Assembly: GCA_003248755.1 (NCBI GenBank)
Contig: QFQW01000079.1
Location: 1-17,324, forward strand
DNA: 17,324 nt
Reading direction: 5' to 3'
DNA from: Chryseobacterium sp.
GTDB taxonomy: Bacteria > Bacteroidota > Bacteroidia > Flavobacteriales > Weeksellaceae
Positions 7,701-14,329 of the stretch are shown here, in pieces. The translations under genes and the position numbers were made by a program. How positions within the stretch are numbered: position 1 is the stretch's first letter; each line of letters opens with the position of its first letter. The notes under the pieces are model-generated. The model saw only the letters and a list, made by a program, of their open reading frames with translations. It had not been told where the DNA came from and made no database searches.

Positions 7701-9929
7701 TTACAAACTCAGAATAATCCCATTCTCCTTCAACTGCTGTATCGGTTTTGAGAACCAGAATAATTCGAAGTCTTCCAAATGTTCTTCGTATTGATTTTTG
7801 AGCTGTTGAAGCGTGATTTTCTTAGTGTTTTCTATAGAATTGTCCTGCAAAACAGAGATCAGCCAATCGGCTTTTTCTTTTTCCAATTCTATCTTCAGAA
7901 TGTTGGTTTTCAGGTGAAAAGTGATTCTTGTTAGGTTGTAGGAATTGCCTTTTTTGGTTTTGACAAAATCTTCAGCAATCACATTTCTGTCCAGAAAAAT
8001 GATTTTGGAATTAGCTTTGAAGTTGAAGTTTTCATCTTCCAGCAAACAATCGTGGATATAATCCGGATGAATGGTAGTTTTCGGAATTTTGAAATCAAAC
8101 CAATCCTGCAGTGGAATTTCGAAATTGATGCCGTGCATATAATTGAACAAAGATTTCTTTAGTCCGAAACTGAATTTGCTATGATCGATGCCGGTTTTAT
8201 CTGTAAAATCAATATCATTATTAGCAAATTTGATTTCTTGTTTGATTGGCGTTACTCCAAATTCCTCAGGATTAATACCAACAGGAGAGTGCGCTGTCAT
8301 TGCAAACTGATGCCAGAAACCGCTTTGCAGAATTCCCATTTCGAATAACTGTCGAACCATTTCCAGAGAATCCACCGTTTCCTGAACCGTCTGAGTAGGA
8401 TAGCCGTACATCAGATAAGCATGAACCATGATACCGGCTTCGGTAAAATTGCGGGTCACTTTGGCCACCTGTTCTATAGAAACGCCTTTGTCAATCAACT
8501 TTAAAAGTCTGTCACTTGCAACTTCCAATCCACCGGAGACAGCAATGCAGCCGGATATTTTCAAAAGAAAACATAAATCCTGCGCAAAGCTTTTCTCGAA
8601 TCGGATATTCGTCCACCAAGTTACGACCAGATTTCTACGAAGGATTTCTAAGGCTACTTCTCTCATCAACGCCGGAGGCGCTGCTTCATCTACAAAATGG
8701 AAGCCTGTTTCGCCAGTTTGTTGAATCAGTTCTTCCATTCTGTCCACCAATATTTTGGCAGAGATCGGTTCATAAATCTTAATATAATCTAACGAAATAT
8801 CACAGAAGGTACACTTGCCCCAATAGCAACCGTGCGCCATTGTCAGCTTGTTCCATCTACCATCGCTCCACAAACTGTGCATTGGATTAGCAACTTCGAT
8901 GACAGAAATGTATCGATTCAATTGAAGATCCGAATAATCCGGGGTTCCGATTTCGGATTGCTTGTAATCGTGTCTTTTGGAATTGTTTTTATAAGTTACT
9001 TCTCCGTTTTCCAGTAGGAATGTTCTTTTGTATTGAGATTCTTCACAATGCTCAGAATGACAAACGTTTTCATAGACTAATTCCAATGGCAATTCGCCGT
9101 CGTCCAACGTTATGAAATCAAAGAATTCGAATACTCTATTGTCATTAATTTCCCTGAGTTCTGTATTTGGGAAACCACCGCCCATTGCAGTTTTGATGTG
9201 AGGATAATGTTCTTTGATCAGCTTTGCACATCTGAAAGAAGAGTATAAATTCCCCGGAAACGGAACTGAAAAACAAACCAATTTTGGCTGAACCAAATCC
9301 AGATTTTCTTTAAGAATCTTTAATGTAAATTCATCGATGAAAGTTTGATCTGCATTAATTTTAGAATATAATTCATCAAAAGAATTAGCACTTTTTCCCA
9401 ATCGCTCCGCATATCTGCTGAAACCAAAATCAGAATCGATATTCTCTACAATATAATCGGAAAGATCTTCAAGATATAAAGTTGCGAGATGTTTGGCTTT
9501 ATCCTGCAATCCCATATTCCCAAAAGCAAATTCCATATCATCCAACTGATTGAATCGGGCGGCTTCCGGAAGAAAATTCATAGAGCAAATCTGTCTTGCC
9601 AATGTAGGATTCTGATTCTGCAAAAAGAGAATGACCTGATCGATTGTTTTGATATATTCTTCCCGCAAAGCAAAAATCCGTTGAGAATTTTCAGAAGTAC
9701 CCAGAATGTCAATTCCTTTATCAAAAACCTTTTGAATGCCTTCTTTGGAAAAGAGTTCCAGAATCACCTCGATTCCCAAATCCATCTGGTAGCTTGATAT
9801 ATTTTTGGTATTCAGAAAACCTTTGATATAAGCTGTTGCCGGATAAGGCGTGTTGAGTTGTGTGAAAGGTGGCGTAATGAGTAAAAGGTCTTTCAAAAGA
9901 ATTGTTTTTGCAAATTTAAGCTTTTCCAA
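7701..9929 (-). CDS. B12-binding-type radical SAM protein
   Basis: 742 aa. The N-terminal ~290 residues (LLLITPPFTQLNTPYPATAYIKGFL, then LVCFSVPF and AMGGGFPN) have the look of a cobalamin-binding fold, but I see no DxHxxG base-off motif. The radical SAM core carries the cluster cysteines Cys368, Cys373 and Cys376 in GCYWGKCTFCD, a CX4CX2C spacing rather than CX3CX2C, followed by SGGLEVASDRLLKLIDKG and AYLMYGYPTQT. The final ~150 residues are a separate region I do not recognise. No ATG exists near the start; the choices are TTG at 9929 or TTG at 9896 (residue 12), and the latter would begin the conserved KDLLLITPPF. Residues 290-299 (CHSEHCEESQ) are encoded by a REP-like repeat arm. The reaction is unknown; it is probably in an operon with the DUF1826-like gene. 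Confidence 0.85.
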   Translation of the reverse strand: MEKLKFAKTILLKDLLLITPPFTQLNTPYPATAYIKGFLNTKNISSYQMDLGIEVILELFSKEGIQKVFDKGIDILGTSENSQRIFALREEYIKTIDQVILFLQNQNPTLARQICSMNFLPEAARFNQLDDMEFAFGNMGLQDKAKHLATLYLEDLSDYIVENIDSDFGFSRYAERLGKSANSFDELYSKINADQTFIDEFTLKILKENLDLVQPKLVCFSVPFPGNLYSSFRCAKLIKEHYPHIKTAMGGGFPNTELREINDNRVFEFFDFITLDDGELPLELVYENVCHSEHCEESQYKRTFLLENGEVTYKNNSKRHDYKQSEIGTPDYSDLQLNRYISVIEVANPMHSLWSDGRWNKLTMAHGCYWGKCTFCDISLDYIKIYEPISAKILVDRMEELIQQTGETGFHFVDEAAPPALMREVALEILRRNLVVTWWTNIRFEKSFAQDLCFLLKISGCIAVSGGLEVASDRLLKLIDKGVSIEQVAKVTRNFTEAGIMVHAYLMYGYPTQTVQETVDSLEMVRQLFEMGILQSGFWHQFAMTAHSPVGINPEEFGVTPIKQEIKFANNDIDFTDKTGIDHSKFSFGLKKSLFNYMHGINFEIPLQDWFDFKIPKTTIHPDYIHDCLLEDENFNFKANSKIIFLDRNVIAEDFVKTKKGNSYNLTRITFHLKTNILKIELEKEKADWLISVLQDNSIENTKKITLQQLKNQYEEHLEDFELFWFSKPIQQLKENGIILSL
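9041..9062. repeat. REP-like repeat arm inside coding sequence
   Basis: About 20 of 23 positions match the right arm (in reverse complement) of the repeat pair at 2418-2489, including CTTC, ATGCTCAGA and TGACA. Read on the minus strand it encodes CHSEHCEE in the radical SAM protein, in the same frame and without a stop. Confidence 0.7.
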
Positions 9930-9951
9930 ATTTTGTTTAGTAGAATTAACA

Positions 9952-9992
9952 AAAACAAAAAAAGCCTTGAAAATAATATCAAGACCTTTTTA
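9952..9992 (-). terminator. Terminator of superoxide dismutase gene
   Basis: On the minus strand, AAAAAGGTCTTGA pairs with TCAAGGCTTTTT as RNA (13 pairs, two of them G-U), followed by TTTGTTTTTG. It lies between the dismutase stop codon and the radical SAM start and separates the two transcripts. Confidence 0.65.
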
Positions 9993-10011
9993 TGATTTAA
10001 AATATTTCTAT

Positions 10012-10680
10012 TTATTTTACAGCTTCCTCGTAGCGTTTACTTACTTCTTTCCAGTTGGTAACGTTCCAGAAAGCTGTTAAGTAATCTGCTCTTTTGTTCT
10101 GATATTTCAAGTAATAGGCATGTTCCCAAACATCAATTCCTAAGATTGGTGTTCCTTTGACATCAGAAATATCCATCAAAGGATTATCCTGATTTGCGGA
10201 AGAAGTGACAGCCAGTTTTTTGTCTGGTGTTACAACCAACCAAGCCCAACCAGAACCGAAACGGTCTGTACCGGCTTTGCTCAATTTCTCTTTTAGGGCA
10301 TCCAGGCTTCCAAAACTTTCATTAATAGCTTTTGCAAGTTTTGCAGATGGCTGCGTGTTTTTTTCGGGCGTTAAAACAGTCCAGAACAACTCATGATTGT
10401 AATGTCCACCAGCATTGTTTCTTACAGCAGGACTTTCTTTGGAAATATGAGAAAGGATTTGAACAAGATTTTCTTTTTCAAGCGGAGTTCCTGCAATAGC
10501 TTTGTTAAGGTTAGTAACATAACCTGCAGCATGTTTTGTATAATGGATTTCCATTGTTTGCGCATCAATAGAACCTTCCAAAGCGTTGTAAGCATAGGGA
10601 AGTGGTGTTTGTTTGAATTGGCCATTCATCAATGAAACAACGGATAATGCACCGAGTAATGCTAATTGTTTAACTTTCAT
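10012..10680 (-). CDS. Exported Mn/Fe superoxide dismutase
   Basis: 222 aa superoxide dismutase converting superoxide to oxygen and hydrogen peroxide. Metal ligands are His46 (EIHYTKH), His96 (HYNHELFW), Asp183 and His187 (DVWEHAYY). NNAGGHYNH and the Gln164 of SSANQDNPL are the Mn-type features, so a Mn or cambialistic enzyme is likely. The second His of the usual KHH is Ala51. Unlike most SODs it begins with an export signal (MKVKQLALLGALSVVSLMNG, cleavage near residue 20-21), so it should act in the periplasm or outside the cell. It is a monocistronic unit with its own terminator and a TAnnTTTG box about 100 nt upstream. A TerC/Alx-like protein, a family linked to Mn export, is encoded elsewhere in the window; a link is only a suggestion. 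Confidence 0.93.
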   Translation of the reverse strand: MKVKQLALLGALSVVSLMNGQFKQTPLPYAYNALEGSIDAQTMEIHYTKHAAGYVTNLNKAIAGTPLEKENLVQILSHISKESPAVRNNAGGHYNHELFWTVLTPEKNTQPSAKLAKAINESFGSLDALKEKLSKAGTDRFGSGWAWLVVTPDKKLAVTSSANQDNPLMDISDVKGTPILGIDVWEHAYYLKYQNKRADYLTAFWNVTNWKEVSKRYEEAVK

Positions 10681-11036
10681 AATAATTTTTTAGAGTTAAT
10701 TTTTTAATGAAATCTAGAACTGCAATTGGCTTGCAATTTTATTAAGATAATTAGATAACCTAGATTTTATGCATATTACAAATATACGATGTGATATTTT
10801 AAAAAGCTTTATTAATATGGATTATTAAGAAAGATTAACTTTTACTAGATAAATTAATATGGAAAAATATTCTGTTTTCTGATTTGCTATTTATGTTATC
10901 AAATTTTCTATAAATAATAAAATTTTATTAAATATTCGAAATTAATATTTAGTTATACCTTGTTTAAATATAAATATCTATATTAGCGCCCCCGATATTA
11001 ATAGGGTTTCATTAATAAAAATCAATTTGCACTTTG
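10681..11036. other. Divergent intergenic region
   Basis: About 355 A/T-rich bases between divergent sod and the MnmA-like gene. It contains the sod -7 box, a weak rightward promoter-like pair (TTG at 10960-10962 and TATATTAG at 10979-10986), a small GC island GCGCCCCCG at 10986-10994, and a 7-bp inverted repeat TATTAAT/ATTAATA at 10996-11017 just before the start codon. No gene seen. Confidence 0.6.
10779..10786 (-). promoter_or_regulatory. Candidate -7 box (TATATTTG) of sod
   Basis: TATATTTG on the minus strand matches TAnnTTTG. It would give a leader of about 90 nt. There is no clear TTG at -33. Confidence 0.4.
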
Positions 11037-11579
11037 ATGACCAAAAAAGGCCAAATAGTTGAAATACCTGCAAGCTCACCAATCTATAGTACAGAATTGC
11101 CGATATTTCATTCAAAAAAAGAAGAACTTATCTGGAAATCCCTGAAAAAAGAGTATTCTTTGTTTAATGGTTTTTTAGTTGGAGAACATCATGGAACACA
11201 AGATTTCAAGTTAGGTCAGAGAAAAGGGATTAATGTTGGTGGAAAAAAAGCACCACTTTATGTTATTGCCATCGATGAATTAGACAACAGAATATTTGTA
11301 GGTGCGGGTGAAGATCATGCAGGACTTTTTTCTGATTGTTTTCATTATTCAAATAATCAAATTGAATGGGTTTCGGAGAAAAATAACTTAGAAATCTTAT
11401 TGCAAAACGGTATTTCTGTTGAAATCGAATCTTCTGCATTTGAGGATCGTTTTGATGCAAAGCTTTATATTTTCGATAATGATTTTTTTCTGGAATTTGA
11501 AAAACCTATAAGTATTACAATTCAGAATTATTTGATAGAAGTATTTTATCAAGATTCATTAATTATTAAAATTCAATAA
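11037..11579 (+). CDS. Free-standing MnmA C-terminal half (no catalytic domain)
   Basis: 180 aa from the ATG at 11037; a TTG three bases earlier is in frame, and a stop at 11016 blocks any extension. From GQIVEI through FLVGEHHGTQDFKLGQRKGINVGG, PLYVIAIDELDNRIFVGAG and EDHAGLFSD it follows the central and C-terminal beta-barrel part of the tRNA 2-thiouridylase MnmA, including the ~35-residue insert of Bacteroidetes MnmA. The whole N-terminal PP-loop ATPase with its catalytic cysteines is absent, so it cannot thiolate tRNA alone. The last third (ISVEIESSAFEDRFDAKLYIF...) is diverged. The frame is intact, which argues against a fresh fragment. The secreted nuclease gene starts 16 nt downstream. 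It could be a domesticated RNA-binding module, an assembly partner, or a relic of a duplicated mnmA. Confidence 0.7.
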   Translation: MTKKGQIVEIPASSPIYSTELPIFHSKKEELIWKSLKKEYSLFNGFLVGEHHGTQDFKLGQRKGINVGGKKAPLYVIAIDELDNRIFVGAGEDHAGLFSDCFHYSNNQIEWVSEKNNLEILLQNGISVEIESSAFEDRFDAKLYIFDNDFFLEFEKPISITIQNYLIEVFYQDSLIIKIQ

Positions 11580-11595
11580 AATAAATATTTTCATA

Positions 11596-13350
11596 ATGAA
11601 ATTGAAATTTTCTTTTTTTGCGAGTATTTTATCATTTTTTGTTTTTGCGCAATCTGCTCCGTCTTATTATTCCGGAGTTAATTTCAACAAAACAAGAAAT
11701 GAATTAAAATCCGATCTTGCCACGTTAATTACTTCAACTCACACACAAACAATCTCTTATTCTGCGGGATTAGCATCTCTTTTTAAAACAAGTGATGCAG
11801 ATCCGGAAAACCCTTCCAATATATTATTGATATATGGATCACAAAGTTCCGGAACACACCAAAGAAGTCGTCCTTATAGTGGAAGCTGGAACAGAGAACA
11901 TGTGTATGCAAAATCAAAAGGCACGCCTAACTTAGGAACTTCTGGTCCGGGTTCAGATGGTCACCACCTGCGTCCTGCAGATAACACGTTGAACAGTACG
12001 AGAGGAAGTCTGCTATTTGATGACGGAACTGGAGCTACAGCTTACAAAACAAGCCGTGGAGGATGGTTTCCCGGAGACGAATGGAAAGGTGATGTGGCAA
12101 GAATCCTAATGTATATGTATGTGAGATATAATACAAGATGTCTTCCTTTGAACATTACAATGAATCCGGCAACATATTCTTCAGATTTTCCGGATATTCT
12201 TCTAAAATGGAATGTAGAAGATCCTGTTTCAGATTTCGAAAGACAAAGGAATAATGCAGTTTTTGGTATCCAACATAACAGAAACCCGTTTATTGATAAT
12301 GCTTATTTGGCAACAGTGATCTGGGGTGGACCCGCAGCTCAGAACTCTTGGCCAGATACTTTCAACGGAGGTACAACGGCTGATTCAGAAGTACCAACTA
12401 CTCCTACAAATCTTTTGGTTTCTGGTAAAACATCTTCAAGCATTTCTTTGACTTGGAACGCTTCTACAGACAATATTGGTGTAAGCGGTTATGATATCTA
12501 TGTTGATAATGTTTTCAAATCTAATGTAAATACTAATACCGGAACAGTAACTGGATTGAATCCTGCTACAACTTATTCTTTCTATGTAGTTGCACGAGAT
12601 GCTGCTGGTAACAAATCTGAAAATAGTACAGCAGTACAAGGAACAACAGATAGTACAAGTACGCCAGGAACAGGAACTTCTTGTGGTACAGAAGATTTTG
12701 AAAATATGCCGGCGACTAATTCTTCTTATCTGGATAGAGAATGGTCTAACCAAAATATCGTTTGGACTGCAACTAATGCAAGAACTGATAAGCAAATCTA
12801 TATCGATGGAGATAATAATAGAGCCATCTGTTTAAGAAAGGGTTCTTTGAAATCATCTACCATCTCTGGAGGTATTGGTTCTTTAACTGTTAAGACGTAT
12901 TTACCATTTAGTGATTCTGCAGGTAATTATACTCTGAAAGTTAATGGTGAAGTAAAAGGACAAATTCCTTATTCTAAAACAGCTACTACAACTACAATTT
13001 CTAATATCAATGTTGAAGGAAATGTTGTGATTGAATTAGTAGATGATACGACAAGCAATAGAGTTTCTTTTGATAATCTTTCTTGGACTTGCTATACGAA
13101 AATGGCAGTTGAAGAATCTGGTGCTAAGAACCAAAAATTAACTGTTTACCCGAATCCGGTTAAGAATAATGAATTCTTCATTAATGGAATTTCTAAAAAT
13201 GAAATAGTTCAGATTTATAGTTCAAACGGACAATTAGTTCAGACTATTAATAATGTTAATAATAATGAAAAGGTAAGTTTGAAAATACTTTCTAAGGGTA
13301 TCTATTTTGTGAAAACAAAAACAGGAAGTACAAAAATTATCATTGATTAA
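11596..13350 (+). CDS. Secreted endonuclease I with FN3 and T9SS sorting domain
   Basis: 584 aa extracellular nuclease. Signal peptide MKLKFSFFASILSFFVFAQ. Residues ~25-250 are an endonuclease I (EndA-like) domain with WNREHVYAKSKG (98-109) and DGHHLRPADNTLNSTRG (121 onward), the His-metal motifs of that family. An FN3 domain follows at about 265-352 (SLTWNASTDNIGVSGYDIYV...). Residues ~360-500 form a beta-rich, probably jelly-roll region (CGTEDFENMP ... FDNLSWTCY). The last ~80 residues (KLTVYPNPV ... GIYFVKTKTGSTKIIID) are a type A T9SS C-terminal sorting domain, so the enzyme crosses the outer membrane by that route. A likely role is degrading extracellular DNA or RNA for nutrients or biofilm turnover. 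It may share a transcript with the MnmA-like gene 16 nt upstream and has its own terminator. Confidence 0.9.
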   Translation: MKLKFSFFASILSFFVFAQSAPSYYSGVNFNKTRNELKSDLATLITSTHTQTISYSAGLASLFKTSDADPENPSNILLIYGSQSSGTHQRSRPYSGSWNREHVYAKSKGTPNLGTSGPGSDGHHLRPADNTLNSTRGSLLFDDGTGATAYKTSRGGWFPGDEWKGDVARILMYMYVRYNTRCLPLNITMNPATYSSDFPDILLKWNVEDPVSDFERQRNNAVFGIQHNRNPFIDNAYLATVIWGGPAAQNSWPDTFNGGTTADSEVPTTPTNLLVSGKTSSSISLTWNASTDNIGVSGYDIYVDNVFKSNVNTNTGTVTGLNPATTYSFYVVARDAAGNKSENSTAVQGTTDSTSTPGTGTSCGTEDFENMPATNSSYLDREWSNQNIVWTATNARTDKQIYIDGDNNRAICLRKGSLKSSTISGGIGSLTVKTYLPFSDSAGNYTLKVNGEVKGQIPYSKTATTTTISNINVEGNVVIELVDDTTSNRVSFDNLSWTCYTKMAVEESGAKNQKLTVYPNPVKNNEFFINGISKNEIVQIYSSNGQLVQTINNVNNNEKVSLKILSKGIYFVKTKTGSTKIIID

Positions 13351-13364
13351 TCAATAATAATTTT

Positions 13365-13402
13365 AAAAAAAAACCAATAGCAAAAGCTGTTGGTTTTTTT
13401 TT
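13365..13402. terminator. Bidirectional terminator after nuclease gene
   Basis: Long stem AAAACCAATAGC / GCTGTTGGTTTT (one G-U) with loop AAAA and a run of T. It lies between the nuclease gene and the convergent tRNA and can stop both transcripts. Confidence 0.85.
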
Positions 13403-13417
13403 ATTCCATTTATATTG

Positions 13418-13489
13418 TAGCCTCACCAAGAATCGAACTTGGATCTAAAGTTTAGGAAACTTCTATTCTATCCGTTGAACTATGAGGCC
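13418..13489 (-). tRNA. tRNA-Arg (anticodon CCT)
   Basis: 72 nt, minus strand. Acceptor GGCCTCA / TGAGGCT with discriminator A (first pair G-U), D-stem GTTC/GAAT, anticodon stem GAAGT/ACTTT with loop TTCCTAA giving anticodon CCT for the AGG codon, a 5-nt variable region, and T-stem CCAAG/CTTGG with loop TTCGATT. CCA is not encoded. It lies 22 nt downstream of the repressor gene on the same strand. Confidence 0.92.
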
Positions 13490-13511
13490 AAAATGATAGG
13501 ACTAAAGTTAA

Positions 13512-14027
13512 TTAATTTTCATAAATCTCGAAAGTCCCATCTTGGTAAAAAAATACAATCCGTTTGATTTTTTTTGATGAATTTTCTTGTTTTTTATCAA
13601 AATTCTCTAATCGCTGAGAATCGTTTATAATTTTATTTTCAGACAAAGATGCAGAAATATCTGATTCTGGAGGATTACTATTTTTTTGAGTTTTTGTATC
13701 AGTATATCCAAAATCTTCATCACTTATCATTGAGAATAAATCTGGAAGTGAACTTTTCTTTTTTTTCTCAGGTTCAACATTTTTTTCTTCAGGAATTATT
13801 TCCGGTTGCTGAGTAATTACCATTTCACCTGTTCCGGTGATCAACCATTCCCATTCAAGTTTTGGAAACTTAGTTTTTATTTTGGAAATAAAATCAAGGG
13901 AAGGTTTGTTTCTTCCTGATATTATATGAGAAATACTTGAACGTTGAACTCCAATTTCTTCCGCAAATTCAGCAGGGGTGAGTTCTGTATACTCTATGAC
14001 TTTTGTAATTCTATCATTAAATTCCAT
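13512..14027 (-). CDS. XRE-family transcriptional repressor
   Basis: 171 aa. The N-terminal helix-turn-helix spans about residues 8-55 (TPAEFAEEIGVQRSSISHIISGRNKPSLDFISKI), followed by WEWLITGTGEM, typical of phage-repressor-like XRE proteins. A charged, low-complexity linker (about 75-150, EPEKKKKSS, KNSNPPES) leads to a short C-terminal strand pair RIVFFYQDGTFEIYEN that I do not recognise as a sensor; no LexA-type protease motif is seen. The start is the ATG at 14027, which lies directly beside a TTAC-N4-GTAA palindrome. Two further copies lie within 70 bp upstream and a -7 box (14041-14048) sits between them, so negative autoregulation is likely. The gene is followed by tRNA-Arg. Its inducer and wider targets are unknown. 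Confidence 0.82.
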   Translation of the reverse strand: MEFNDRITKVIEYTELTPAEFAEEIGVQRSSISHIISGRNKPSLDFISKIKTKFPKLEWEWLITGTGEMVITQQPEIIPEEKNVEPEKKKKSSLPDLFSMISDEDFGYTDTKTQKNSNPPESDISASLSENKIINDSQRLENFDKKQENSSKKIKRIVFFYQDGTFEIYEN

Positions 14028-14028
14028 T

Positions 14029-14096
14029 TTACAAATGTAACAAATTTATTTATTTGTCAAATTACATTTGTAACTAGATGTGATTTACTTTTGTAA
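14029..14096. promoter_or_regulatory. Triple operator TTAC-N4-GTAA
   Basis: Three exact copies of the palindrome: TTACAAATGTAA at 14029-14040, TTACATTTGTAA at 14062-14073 and TTACTTTTGTAA at 14085-14096. A one-mismatch copy (TGACTTTTGTAA) lies inside the repressor gene at 13997-14008. The first copy abuts the repressor start codon and covers the predicted transcription start; the second covers the upstream promoter region. The arrangement recalls the tripartite operators of phage repressors. Confidence 0.6.
14041..14048 (-). promoter_or_regulatory. Candidate -7 box (TAAATTTG) of XRE gene
   Basis: TAAATTTG on the minus strand fits TAnnTTTG and would start transcription about 14034, inside the first palindrome. 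No clear -33 TTG. Confidence 0.45.
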
Positions 14097-14280
14097 ATAA
14101 ATATAATTAATACTTATTAATAACATAAATATTTAATTATCAGTAAGTTAAAATAAAAATTGTGGATAAATGTCAATTTATTATTTGTTATAAAATTTAA
14201 AACTACATTTCTATGTGGATAATGTGGAAAAAGCATATTTATTAAAATTTAGAAGTGTGGAAAACTCTATTTAAACCACA
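14097..14280. other. Candidate replication origin / DnaA-box cluster
   Basis: Four DnaA-box 9-mers lie in one orientation within 104 bp: TGTGGATAA at 14161-14169 and 14214-14222 (exact complements of the consensus TTATCCACA), and TGTGGAAAA at 14223-14231 and 14256-14264 (complements of the common variant TTTTCCACA). The second and third are directly adjacent. A weaker inverted match (TAAACCACA) ends at 14280. Immediately to the left, 14097-14160 is almost purely A and T, suitable as an unwinding element. The region contains no gene. No dnaA gene is in the window, which is possible for Bacteroidetes origins. A DnaA-regulated promoter region is the alternative. Confidence 0.5.
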
Positions 14281-14310
14281 AAAAGCCTCCAAAATGGAGG
14301 CTTAGTTTTT
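14281..14310. terminator. Terminator of TerC-family gene
   Basis: Stem AAGCCTCCA / TGGAGGCTT with loop AAA. On the minus strand it ends the TerC-family transcript with a short T-run; on the plus strand it is followed by AGTTTTTATTTT and could stop a rightward transcript from the DnaA-box region. Confidence 0.75.
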
Positions 14311-14329
14311 ATTTTATCCTAAATAACTT

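Noticed and set aside
12436..12795. 119-codon minus-strand frame within the nuclease gene
   Set aside because: Shadow of the FN3-encoding sequence; the plus-strand gene has clear domains and motifs, and this frame has none.
14086..14093. Rightward TAnnTTTG box that might drive a small RNA ending at 14310
   Set aside because: The motif is part of the palindrome and there is no TTG at a proper -33 distance, so a transcript cannot be supported.
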